Source: a virus. Taken from it: a stretch of DNA of 29,030 nucleotides. Under the pieces are notes generated by a model. The model saw only the letters and a list, made by a program, of their open reading frames with translations, was not told the DNA's origin and did not search any database. The stretch spans positions 1 through 29,030 of the IMG/VR virus record IMGVR_UViG_3300008267_000581; one strand, 5' to 3'. Positions 7,348 through 14,946 of the stretch are shown here, in pieces; position 1 is the first letter of the stretch; each line of letters starts with the position of its first letter. Both the position numbers and the translations under genes were made by a program.

Positions 7348-8404
7348 AGCTGAAGAAGAAGTAAATGAAGCTGAAGACATGGAAAAAATGGATGAAGCAG
7401 AAGACAAAGAAGACATGATGGAAATTGATTTGGAAGAGCTTTTAGCAGAGCTAGAAAATGAAGAAATGGATGAGTCTTTAAACGAAGCTGAAGAAGAAGA
7501 AGAAGGTGAAGAGGAAGAAGGTGGAGAAGAAGGTGAACCATTAGATTTAGAAGACATGACTGATGAAGACCTTAAAAAAATGATCGAAGACGTAATCGCA
7601 GACATGGTTGCTTCAGGTGAACTTGAAGCAGGTGAAAGCGAAGAAGGCGAAGAAGGTGAAGAAATGGAAATGTCAGATGAAGAAGAAGTAGATTTAGCAG
7701 AACTTTTAAGAGAAATTGAAGAAATGGAAAAAGAAGAAATGTACGAAGAAAAAGAAGAGATGACCGAAGAAAAAGAAGAAGTTGAAGAAGGTCTTGGTGA
7801 TTTCTTTAAAAACCTATTCAAAGGTGCTGAACAAAAATGGCTAGAGAAAAATTACCCAGATTGGGAGAGTATTGACTCTAAAGATGAAGCTAAAATTAAA
7901 GAAATTATATCTAAATTTCAAGCTGAAATGAAAGCCGGAGGTGTTCAACCAGAATATCTAAGAGCAATGAACTCAGAACTTTTACGTCTTTTAGGAAGAG
8001 GTAGTGGAGTTAGAGGAGTAGGAGCGGGATTAACCGTAGCTCGTGAAGGTCAAGAAAAAGAACTAGAAGAAGCATACGCTACAATCGAAACTTTAAAATC
8101 AGAATTGAATGAAATTAATTTGTTAAATGCTAAATTGCTTTATACAAACAAAATCTTCAAAGCTAAAAATTTAAACGAAAATCAAAAGGTAAAAGTATTA
8201 AGTTCGTTTGATAAAGCTAAAACTGTAGGTGAAGTAAAAATGGTATTTGAAACTTTAAACGAGGGAATTAAAGTTAAAAAAGAAACCATTAAAGAAAACC
8301 TAGGTAGAGCTTCTAAATCAACTATTACTCCTACCGCAAAACAACCAATCGTAGAGTCAAACGATGTATTTAAAAGAATGCAAAAATTGGCTGGAATAAT
8401 TTAA
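7274..8404 (+). CDS. gp22: Prohead scaffold protein (T4 gp22-like), main part in a shifted frame
   Basis: Major internal scaffold of the prohead, normally digested by gp21. The frame is open from 7274 (KKEAFTPQLKSML) with the first ATG at 7307 (365 residues from there). About residues 5-160 are extremely acidic (runs of Glu, with EEEEEGEEEEGGEEGE). A short globular or amphipathic segment follows (GLGDFFKNLFKGAEQKWLEKNYPDWE), then a coiled coil (EGQEKELEEAYATIETLKSE) and a conserved-looking C-terminus ending VFKRMQKLAGII. Position between gp21 and gp23, acidity and coiled coil together support gp22. The N-terminus is separated by the break described for 7219-7347. Confidence 0.85.
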   Translation, partial: KKEAFTPQLKSMLSLKLQEMEEMDEAEEEVNEAEDMEKMDEAEDKEDMMEIDLEELLAELENEEMDESLNEAEEEEEGEEEEGGEEGEPLDLEDMTDEDLKKMIEDVIADMVASGELEAGESEEGEEGEEMEMSDEEEVDLAELLREIEEMEKEEMYEEKEEMTEEKEEVEEGLGDFFKNLFKGAEQKWLEKNYPDWESIDSKDEAKIKEIISKFQAEMKAGGVQPEYLRAMNSELLRLLGRGSGVRGVGAGLTVAREGQEKELEEAYATIETLKSELNEINLLNAKLLYTNKIFKAKNLNENQKVKVLSSFDKAKTVGEVKMVFETLNEGIKVKKETIKENLGRASKSTITPTAKQPIVESNDVFKRMQKLAGII

Positions 8405-8433
8405 TTTTAATTTAAAAACAAAAAACAAAACAA

Positions 8434-10086
8434 ATGTCAAGTATTAATTCTTTATTAGAAAGTGCAGCATCTGGATGGAAAAACATGCAGAGTGATGCAG
8501 CTCGTATGGCCTCAAAATGGTCAAAAACGGGATTATTAGAGGGTCTTGGTAGCGAAGTTGATAAAAACAACATGGCTATGATCCTTGAAAACCAAGCAAA
8601 ACAATTAGTTGTTGAAGCTAACACAACTGGAAACGGTGGTGCTACTTTTCAAGTAGGACAAGGTGAGCAATGGGCTGGTGTAGCTCTTCCATTGGTACGT
8701 AAAGTATTTGGTTCTTTATCAACTAAAGAATTTATGTCAGTACAACCAATGAATCTACCTTCAGGTCTTGTATTTTTCCTAGATTTCCAATATGGACAAG
8801 GAAAATTTGCTCCAGGATCTCCATTTGGTCCTTCTGGAAATGTTTATGGTGCTACATCTTCAATGTATGGTGACACTAACCCAGGTGTTGATTTCCTTCC
8901 AAACGGTGGTTTGTTTGGTGCTGGTAGATTTGCTTACTCAATTAACCAATTCTCAGCTTCTATCGCTTCAGACCCATCAACAGATGCAACATGGGCTGAT
9001 TTAGATTATGCATCTGAACTTTCAGCTTCAGCTGCTGCTGGTGATTTTAAAAAGTTAGTAATTCCTTCTGCTTCTTTAGCTGCTGGTGCTCCAAATGCAG
9101 ACCTTAAAGGTATCCGTGCATTTGTTATTAGCGGTTCAGGTGTAGATATTACTCAAATCCTACCACAATATACTAGTTATAACCCAGTAAGCGGTTTAAC
9201 ATTTGTATTCGCTTCAGGTTCACTTCCAACAACTGGTAGTACATTGTACTATAACATCCAACCAGTTGACAACAACAGAGGTGATTTTGAAGATCGTTCA
9301 ACTGCAGGATACGGTGGTTACCCTAACGCTGAATCAACAGCTGCTGATCAATTAGCTATCCCTTCTATCGATATCAAAATAAAATCTGAAGCTATTGTTG
9401 CTAAAACAAGAAAATTGAAAGCACAATGGACACCAGAATTTGCTCAAGATTTGAACGCATACCAATCTTTGGATGCTGAAGCTGAATTGACTTCAATCAT
9501 GTCTGAGTATATCGCTCTAGAAATCGACCTAGAAAACCTAGATATGTTGATTCAAGATGCTTCTGCTGCTGATGAGTATTGGACTGCAGAAAATAACAAA
9601 TCTTTGAATGCTGCAAAAGATGGATATGATACTTTAGGGTTCTTTAACCAACAAGGTACTTGGTTCCAAACTATAGGAACTAAATTCCAAAAAGTATCTA
9701 ACAAAATCCACTTGAAAACTTTACGTGGTGGTGCTAACTTCTTAGTATGTTCTCCAACAGTTGCAACTGTACTTGAATCTATCCCAGGATTTGCTACAAA
9801 CTCTGATGGTGATGTTACTAAAATGTCTTATGCATTTGGTATCCAAAAATCAGGTAACTTGAATAACCGTTACACTGTTTATAAAAACCCTTACATGACT
9901 GAAAACGTTATCTTGATGGGTTATAGAGGATCTCAATTCCTTGAAACAGGTGCGGTATTTGCTCCATATGTTCCACTTATCATGACTCCATTAGTGTACG
10001 ATCCAGACACTTTCACACCAAGAAAAGGTCTATTGACTCGTTACGCTAAGAAAATGATTCGTCCAGAATTCTATAACAAAAATTAG
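8434..10086 (+). CDS. gp23: Major capsid protein (T4 gp23-like)
   Basis: Main shell protein of the head; 550 residues compared with 521 in T4. The N-terminal propeptide (about residues 1-61, with SGWKNMQSDAARMASKWSKT) ends in LVVE, followed by ANTTGNGGATF. This fits gp21 cleavage after Glu61. The HK97-like core follows, with ALPLVRKVFG, QPMNLPSGLVFFLDFQYG and the C-terminal TPRKGLLTRYAKKMIRPEFY, all characteristic of the gp23 family. About residues 190-290 form a Ser/Ala/Gly-rich insertion with ISGSGVDITQILPQYTSYNP that resembles a beta-rich extra domain. Codon use leans to C-ending codons compared with neighbours, as expected for a highly expressed gene. The PhoH-like frame starts inside its last codons. 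Confidence 0.96.
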   Translation: MSSINSLLESAASGWKNMQSDAARMASKWSKTGLLEGLGSEVDKNNMAMILENQAKQLVVEANTTGNGGATFQVGQGEQWAGVALPLVRKVFGSLSTKEFMSVQPMNLPSGLVFFLDFQYGQGKFAPGSPFGPSGNVYGATSSMYGDTNPGVDFLPNGGLFGAGRFAYSINQFSASIASDPSTDATWADLDYASELSASAAAGDFKKLVIPSASLAAGAPNADLKGIRAFVISGSGVDITQILPQYTSYNPVSGLTFVFASGSLPTTGSTLYYNIQPVDNNRGDFEDRSTAGYGGYPNAESTAADQLAIPSIDIKIKSEAIVAKTRKLKAQWTPEFAQDLNAYQSLDAEAELTSIMSEYIALEIDLENLDMLIQDASAADEYWTAENNKSLNAAKDGYDTLGFFNQQGTWFQTIGTKFQKVSNKIHLKTLRGGANFLVCSPTVATVLESIPGFATNSDGDVTKMSYAFGIQKSGNLNNRYTVYKNPYMTENVILMGYRGSQFLETGAVFAPYVPLIMTPLVYDPDTFTPRKGLLTRYAKKMIRPEFYNKN

Positions 10087-10676
10087 CTAAAGCTAAAATT
10101 TTAAATGATGTAGTAACAATATTACGTGGTAAAGCAGGATCTGGAAAATCATTATTAGCAGCAAATGTTGCTTTAGATTTACTATTTAGTAGAGAAATTG
10201 AAAAAATCATAATAACTAGACCAACTGTAGTAGCAGGACAAGATATTGGATTTTTACCTGGTGATGTTAATGAAAAATTAGCCCCATTTACTGCCCCAGT
10301 TTACGAAAACATGCACCGTTTGTATAGTAAAGAAAAAATTGAAAAATGTATACAAGAAGGTGAAATTGAAATTGTGCCTGTATCATTTATGCGAGGTAGA
10401 AACTTTACAAATTGCTTGGTTGTAGTAGATGAAGCACAAAATTTAACAGATAATCAAACAGAATTACTTTTAACACGTATATGTTCAGGTAGTAAAATGA
10501 TATTTTGTGGAGATGGTGCTCAAATTGATTTACGAGATAAAAAAACTTCTGGATTTGATGTAATATGTAAACATATGAAAGAAGTACCTGGATTTAACGT
10601 AATTACATTAGAAAAAAATCATAGACATCCAATAGTGGATGATATTTTAGAAGTTTACAAATCATTTAGAGGTTAG
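10077..10676 (+). CDS. phoH: PhoH-like P-loop ATPase, start codon missing
   Basis: PhoH-family ATPase, widespread in T4-like and marine phages; its cellular role is uncertain. Walker A GKAGSGKS is encoded at 10128-10151, followed by IIITRPTV and IGFLPGD. Walker B VVDEAQNL starts at 10425. ICSGSKMIFCGDGAQIDL and EKNHRHPIVDDI follow, all in family order. The frame is open only from 10077, and no ATG, GTG or TTG precedes the P-loop; the first ATG is at 10311, after the essential motif. The coding sequence abuts the capsid stop (TAG at 10084-10086) with no intergenic gap. The 5' end therefore seems deleted, unless it is reached by a -1 frameshift from gp23. The direct repeat GCTAAA lies at the join. 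Confidence 0.85.
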   Translation, partial: QKLAKAKILNDVVTILRGKAGSGKSLLAANVALDLLFSREIEKIIITRPTVVAGQDIGFLPGDVNEKLAPFTAPVYENMHRLYSKEKIEKCIQEGEIEIVPVSFMRGRNFTNCLVVVDEAQNLTDNQTELLLTRICSGSKMIFCGDGAQIDLRDKKTSGFDVICKHMKEVPGFNVITLEKNHRHPIVDDILEVYKSFRG

Positions 10677-10679
10677 CCA

Positions 10680-10690
10680 TATTTATAACA
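10680..10690 (+). promoter_or_regulatory. Late-promoter-like box TATTTATAACA
   Basis: TATTTATAACA lies in the gap after phoH, with the TATAA start 14 bases before the ATG at 10698. It probably starts the adhesin module. Function is inferred from recurrence and from similarity to the T4 late promoter. Confidence 0.55.
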
Positions 10691-10697
10691 AAAAATA

Positions 10698-11099
10698 ATG
10701 GCCGCAGGAAGATACTCTTTTGTAATTGAACAAGGTGCTACAGTTGATTTTCAAATAGCTTACACAGATTCTAACGGAACCCCAGTTGATTTAACAGGAT
10801 ATCAAGCTAGAATGCAAATTAGACCTAGTGTTGGGTCAAATGAAGTATATATTACTTTATCATCTAGTTTAGATCCATGTGGAACTGGTTTAAATTTAAG
10901 TGGATCCAATTCAATCAACCCACCAACATCAGGAACAATAGGAATATATGTTTCTGCTATATCCTCTTCTCAACTTGATTTTACTCAAGGTGTATATGAC
11001 TTAGAACTTGCCACAGGAAGTGGAGATTGTTATGTAGTAACACGTATTTTAGAAGGAGAAGTACGACTATCTAAAAATGTAACTTTAGGGAGCTTTTAA
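10698..11099 (+). CDS. Small beta-rich virion protein preceding the fibre genes (133 aa)
   Basis: Starts MAAGRYSFVIEQGATVDFQI and continues with DLTGYQARMQIRP, a pattern typical of small immunoglobulin-like phage proteins (beta strands, a DLTG turn and a second-half EVRLSK strand). Some baseplate upper-protein (BppU-like) N-terminal domains look similar. No signal peptide or catalytic motif is seen. Its stop overlaps the start of the large fibre gene (TAATG), so the two are probably co-translated, which suggests a tail or fibre adaptor role. The assignment is by pattern only. Confidence 0.65.
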   Translation: MAAGRYSFVIEQGATVDFQIAYTDSNGTPVDLTGYQARMQIRPSVGSNEVYITLSSSLDPCGTGLNLSGSNSINPPTSGTIGIYVSAISSSQLDFTQGVYDLELATGSGDCYVVTRILEGEVRLSKNVTLGSF

Positions 11100-13612
11100 T
11101 GGCTAATAATATAAATATTAACCAAAATAATAATGCTGTATCCTTACAGGACAACAACAAAAATATTATTATTACCGATAATAGTACAGGAACTTCTGTA
11201 AATATAACCCAACCAACCACAGATATTATTACAGTATCTACTCCTGGCCCTCAAGGACCAGCAGGACAATTCCCAGATACTGGTTCATTTGTTTTAACAT
11301 CATCATTTAATGCTTTTACAGCATCATATTATACAGATAGTGCATCATTTGAGGCACAAATATTAGCAAATAGTTCAAGTATTGCATTACTTTCTGGTAG
11401 TTTTGAGACAACTAGTGGTTCATTTTCTACACGTATAACTGATTTAGAAAATTTTAGTTCATCACTTGATGCAACTTTTGCAACTGACGCTGAATTAAAC
11501 GCAGCTACGGCTTCTTTAAGTGCTAGTATAACATATTTAAGTTCAAGTTTTGAAATATTTAGTGGATCATACAATACAGGATCATTTAGTGGTTCATTTG
11601 AAGGTAATTTAAATGGAACTGCTTCATATTCAAATAATTCTATAAGTGCTTCATATGCTTTAACAGCTAGTTACGTTGAAAATGCTCAAACGGCTTCATA
11701 TGTTGAAGTAGCACAAACGGCATCTTACGTTGAAAATGCTCAAACGGCTTCATATGCTTTACAAGCATTAAGTGCATCTTATGCAATAAGTGCTTCATAT
11801 GAAATAAATTACGAAACATCTTCATCATATGCTGAAACAGCAAGTATAGCATATACTGCATCTTATGTAGAGAATGCTCAAACGGCTTCATATTATGATG
11901 AAACCGACCCTGTATTTGTAGCTAAAAGTGGTTCATTTGCAACAACTGGTTCAAATATATTTGATGGTGATCAAACTATTTCTGGTAATTTATATCAATC
12001 TGGAACATTTTACCCTAACCAAATTGATTGGTTTAGCAGCAGTATAGGATATGATACTGGTTCTTACATATTAACAACCACTGCTAATGGTTTAACTACA
12101 TATGCTAATTATCAAGATGTAGCAAATATAATAAATAGTGGAGTAGTTCTTACTTCTTCATTTAATGCTTATACAGGTTCAAATACTAGTCAATTTGCAG
12201 GTACTTCTTCATATGCTTTAACAGCTTCATATGTTGAAAATGCTCAAACGGCGTCTTATGTTTTAAATGCTATTTCAAGTTCATATGCTTTAAGTTCATC
12301 TTACGCTACAAGTGCATCCCATGCCGAAAGTTCATCATATGCTATATCAAGTTCATACGCTTTAAGTGCTTCACATGCTGAAAGTTCATCATATGCTATA
12401 ACATCTTCATATGCATTGTTTGCAGAAACAGCATCAAATGCATTAAATGCCCAAGATATTTTAATATATGTTTTAAACCAATCTGGTCAAAACATTGCAA
12501 AAGGTGTTGTAGTTCATATAACAGCATCTGGAAATTCAAGTGATATTCCTAGAATCATAACAGCTTCGTATGAAAATGATGCAAATTCTGCTAACACTTT
12601 AGGTATTACAAATCAAGCAATTGCTAACGGAGCTGAAGGTTATGTAATGACTGAAGGTATACTTAAAGGGATTAATACTCAAGCATTTACCTCTGGTCAG
12701 TTAATATATTTAGGTGCAACTGGTTCTATAATTGGAACTGCTCCTGTAGCTCCACTTCATAGTGTACGTTTAGGCCAAGTTGTTAGACAACAATCAAATA
12801 ATGGCTCGATTTATGTTCGTATAGATAATGGATATGAAATTGAGGAATTACATGATGTTCTTATTTTAACATCATCATTGCAATATGGTGATTTACTTAT
12901 GCGAAGCGGAAGTGTTTGGACAAATTCAAAACAACTTTCTGGATCATATAGTTTAACAGGTAACTTTACAGCAGCATCTATCACAGCATCTAATTTATAT
13001 GCTGGAAATACATTTATATCTGGTTCTTTAACAGTATTACAAGGAGCAACAATATATGGTTCATCTTCATTTCAATATGTAACATCATCTCAACTTGCAG
13101 TTTCAGCTTCATTTATTTCCGTAAATGTATTTGAACCAGTAGAGCGTTTTGGTGGCTTAAAAGTATATGATTCTGGATCTTCTTCTGCTTCTGCATCACT
13201 TGCTTGGGATTCATTCCATAATCATTGGGTATACCAAAATGTAAGTGGATCAACCTACACAGGAGGTATGTTACTTTCAGGTCCTCGCAATACTGGGTCT
13301 TTAGGTGACGAACCCAATTTAACTTTATGGTATGTCCCTCGATCAGATGGTGGGGATCATTTAAATGATTCACAAATATATTCAAGTGGTTCAACTACAA
13401 TTGTAACAGGTTCATTAACTGTAACCAATGGTATTACAGGAAGCTTAAGTGGAAGTGCAACAAATGCTACAAGTGCCTCATATGCTCAAACTGCTTCATA
13501 CGTTGAAACAGCACAAACTGCTAGTTATATTTTAAATGCTGTATCAAGTTCATATGCTTTAACTTCATCTTTTGCCCAAACAGCTTCATACATTGATGGT
13601 GGATTTTATTAA
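11099..13612 (+). CDS. Large TASYA-repeat tail fibre protein (837 aa)
   Basis: Probable adhesive fibre. Residues 1-45 are Asn/Ile-rich, then a short collagen-like PGPQGPAGQ segment and a Ser-rich region. From about residue 170 there are many short repeats of the form TASYALTASYVENAQTASY, a period of 6-9 residues that suggests a beta-helical or trimeric shaft. A globular domain at about 455-590 (GYVMTEGILKGINTQ, AHVAP-type Pro turn, GYEIEELHDV) is shared with the protein at 13633. A further beta domain follows (FEPVERFGGLKVYDSGS, AWDSFHNHWVYQ), then more TASYA repeats and the C-terminal YIDGGFY. It overlaps the upstream gene by one base. Fibre identity is well supported; the receptor is unknown. 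Confidence 0.85.
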   Translation: MANNININQNNNAVSLQDNNKNIIITDNSTGTSVNITQPTTDIITVSTPGPQGPAGQFPDTGSFVLTSSFNAFTASYYTDSASFEAQILANSSSIALLSGSFETTSGSFSTRITDLENFSSSLDATFATDAELNAATASLSASITYLSSSFEIFSGSYNTGSFSGSFEGNLNGTASYSNNSISASYALTASYVENAQTASYVEVAQTASYVENAQTASYALQALSASYAISASYEINYETSSSYAETASIAYTASYVENAQTASYYDETDPVFVAKSGSFATTGSNIFDGDQTISGNLYQSGTFYPNQIDWFSSSIGYDTGSYILTTTANGLTTYANYQDVANIINSGVVLTSSFNAYTGSNTSQFAGTSSYALTASYVENAQTASYVLNAISSSYALSSSYATSASHAESSSYAISSSYALSASHAESSSYAITSSYALFAETASNALNAQDILIYVLNQSGQNIAKGVVVHITASGNSSDIPRIITASYENDANSANTLGITNQAIANGAEGYVMTEGILKGINTQAFTSGQLIYLGATGSIIGTAPVAPLHSVRLGQVVRQQSNNGSIYVRIDNGYEIEELHDVLILTSSLQYGDLLMRSGSVWTNSKQLSGSYSLTGNFTAASITASNLYAGNTFISGSLTVLQGATIYGSSSFQYVTSSQLAVSASFISVNVFEPVERFGGLKVYDSGSSSASASLAWDSFHNHWVYQNVSGSTYTGGMLLSGPRNTGSLGDEPNLTLWYVPRSDGGDHLNDSQIYSSGSTTIVTGSLTVTNGITGSLSGSATNATSASYAQTASYVETAQTASYILNAVSSSYALTSSFAQTASYIDGGFY
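11620..13590 (+). repeat. In-frame TASYA-type repeat blocks within the fibre gene
   Basis: Three blocks (about 11620-11900, 12200-12440 and 13460-13590) encode tandem short repeats around (T/S)ASYA and VENAQTASY. DNA copies are nearly identical in places: GTTGAAAATGCTCAAACGGC occurs at 11675, 11729 and 12233. Such repeats favour slippage and length change of the fibre shaft. Confidence 0.8.
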
Positions 13613-13625
13613 TATATATAATAAA
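13613..13625 (+). promoter_or_regulatory. Weak late-promoter-like sequence TATATATAATAAA
   Basis: A degenerate version of the recurrent box lies in the 20-base gap between two fibre genes, with TATAA starting 16 bases before the ATG at 13633. Weaker than the other copies. Confidence 0.35.
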
Positions 13626-13632
13626 CTAAAAT

Positions 13633-14229
13633 ATGTCTACTAGAACTATACACTGGACTGAAGATACTAAAACAATGAAAATTCGCACGGATATTCCGGG
13701 GTTTTTCATTGAATTTGGTAATCAAATAGTTTATAGAATTAAAAACACCACAGGTAATACATTAAATCCAGGAACTGTTGTATTTTTTAATGGTTCAGAT
13801 ACTTTCCCAACAGTAACAGTTGCGGACTACAATTCATATACAACTTCGGAAGGTACAATTGGAATTTGTGCTCATTCGATTACAAACAATACAGAAGGAT
13901 ATGTTGTAACTTCGGGTATAGTTAGAAATATAAATTTAACTTCATATGCAAACGGTGCAGAAATTTATTTAGCTGCATCTGGTTCATTTACAGCAACACG
14001 CCCTGTAGCACCTTTACCTGAAGTATATTTAGGCACAGTAATTCGTTCAGGTTCTGCTGGTGTTTTAAGTGTAAATGTAGAACTTGGATTTGAAATAGAG
14101 GAACTACATAACGTTAAAATAGATAATGTGCAGGATGGGGATATATTAGCGTGGGATTCAACACAACAAGTTTGGAAAAATACCAACAACATAAGCACAT
14201 CATCCTCAATTGATGGTGGAATGTATTAA
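13633..14229 (+). CDS. Fibre-associated protein sharing a domain with the large fibre (198 aa)
   Basis: All-beta protein built around the same domain as residues 455-590 of the upstream fibre. Both have a GxVVxxN-type strand, GYVVTSGIVRNINLTS, YLAASGSFTATRPVAPLP and GFEIEELHNVKI. A GDILAWDSTQQVWKNTN motif then leads to a short Ser-rich tail ending in SIDGGMY, matching the YIDGGFY end of the upstream protein. I infer a head-fibre or tail-fibre tip paralogue, possibly produced by duplication of the fibre tail end. No enzyme motif is visible. Upstream is a weak box; downstream is a strong box before the next gene. Confidence 0.75.
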   Translation: MSTRTIHWTEDTKTMKIRTDIPGFFIEFGNQIVYRIKNTTGNTLNPGTVVFFNGSDTFPTVTVADYNSYTTSEGTIGICAHSITNNTEGYVVTSGIVRNINLTSYANGAEIYLAASGSFTATRPVAPLPEVYLGTVIRSGSAGVLSVNVELGFEIEELHNVKIDNVQDGDILAWDSTQQVWKNTNNISTSSSIDGGMY

Positions 14230-14241
14230 TATTTATAAATA
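14230..14241 (+). promoter_or_regulatory. Late-promoter-like box TATTTATAAATA
   Basis: An exact copy of the box found before the gene at 3341. It directly follows the stop of the upstream gene. The TATAAATA core starts only 11 bases before the ATG at 14245, so a transcript from it would be almost leaderless. Confidence 0.6.
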
Positions 14242-14244
14242 GAA

Positions 14245-14946
14245 ATGGCAGATAAAATATTACATAAACGCAGTTTAGTATCTGGAAGTATACCAACAAC
14301 ATCATCATTAGATTTAGGTGAATTAGCAATTAACGTAAATGATGGTAAACTATATTTAAGACAATCTGGAAGTACTACAGATCAGATTGTAAACATAGGT
14401 GAAAGTGCTTCTTTTGCTACAACTGCATCATATGCTATAACTGCATCATATGCTTTAAATGGTGGAGGAACAACAATAGATACAGGTTCACTAGTTACAA
14501 CTGCATCCTTTAATGCATATACTGGTTCAAACACATCACAGTTTGCAGGAACAGCATCATATGCTTTAACAGCATCATATTTTACTACCCCAATTGAAAT
14601 ACAAGCAGCATGTTCAGATGAAATAACAGCTTTAACAACAGGAACTGCGAAAGTTACATTTAGAACACCATGTGCTATAACTGTAACAGCGGTTAGAGCA
14701 TCTTTAACAACAGCACAAGCAAGTGGCAATATATTTACAGTAGATATTAATGAAGGAGGTACATCAATTTTAAGTACTAAATTAACCATTGATAATACAG
14801 AATTAACTTCAACAACCGCAACAACACCTCCAGTTATTAGTGATACAACATTAGCAGATGATGCTGAGATAACAATTGATATTGACCAGATAGGTGATGG
14901 AACAGCTAAAGGATTAAAAGTAACTATTATAGGCACAAGAATATGA
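14245..14946 (+). CDS. Short tail fibre with TASYA repeats and a beta-sandwich tip (233 aa)
   Basis: The N-terminus contains LDLGELAINVNDGKLYLR (residues 22-39), the GE-A-IN-DGK-LY motif that many phage fibres carry near their virion end. Next come TASYA repeats and a segment (SFNAYTGSNTSQFAGT) nearly identical to one in the fibre at 11099. From about residue 120 there is a Thr-rich beta domain (ACSDEITALTTGTAKVTFRT to GLKVTIIGTR) that looks like a receptor-binding tip. The end overlaps the next gene by four bases (ATGA). It reads like a compact version of the large fibre with a different tip. Confidence 0.75.
   Translation: MADKILHKRSLVSGSIPTTSSLDLGELAINVNDGKLYLRQSGSTTDQIVNIGESASFATTASYAITASYALNGGGTTIDTGSLVTTASFNAYTGSNTSQFAGTASYALTASYFTTPIEIQAACSDEITALTTGTAKVTFRTPCAITVTAVRASLTTAQASGNIFTVDINEGGTSILSTKLTIDNTELTSTTATTPPVISDTTLADDAEITIDIDQIGDGTAKGLKVTIIGTRI

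Noticed and set aside
7324-7821. Long opposite-strand open frame of almost only Ser codons
   Set aside because: It is the mirror of the Glu-rich scaffold codons (GAA read as TTC/TCT types), with low-complexity product and no start signal.
10311-10676. A complete 121-residue protein starting at 10311
   Set aside because: The frame continues upstream through the PhoH P-loop; starting at 10311 would cut off the nucleotide-binding motif.
11620-13590. Regular direct repeats that could suggest a CRISPR array
   Set aside because: The repeats are in frame, short, variable and inside a continuous fibre coding sequence; there is no constant repeat-spacer pattern.
14382-14936. 184-codon opposite-strand open frame
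   Set aside because: It lies wholly opposite a good fibre gene, and its Val/Ala-rich product shows no recognisable motif, so it is a codon-bias shadow.
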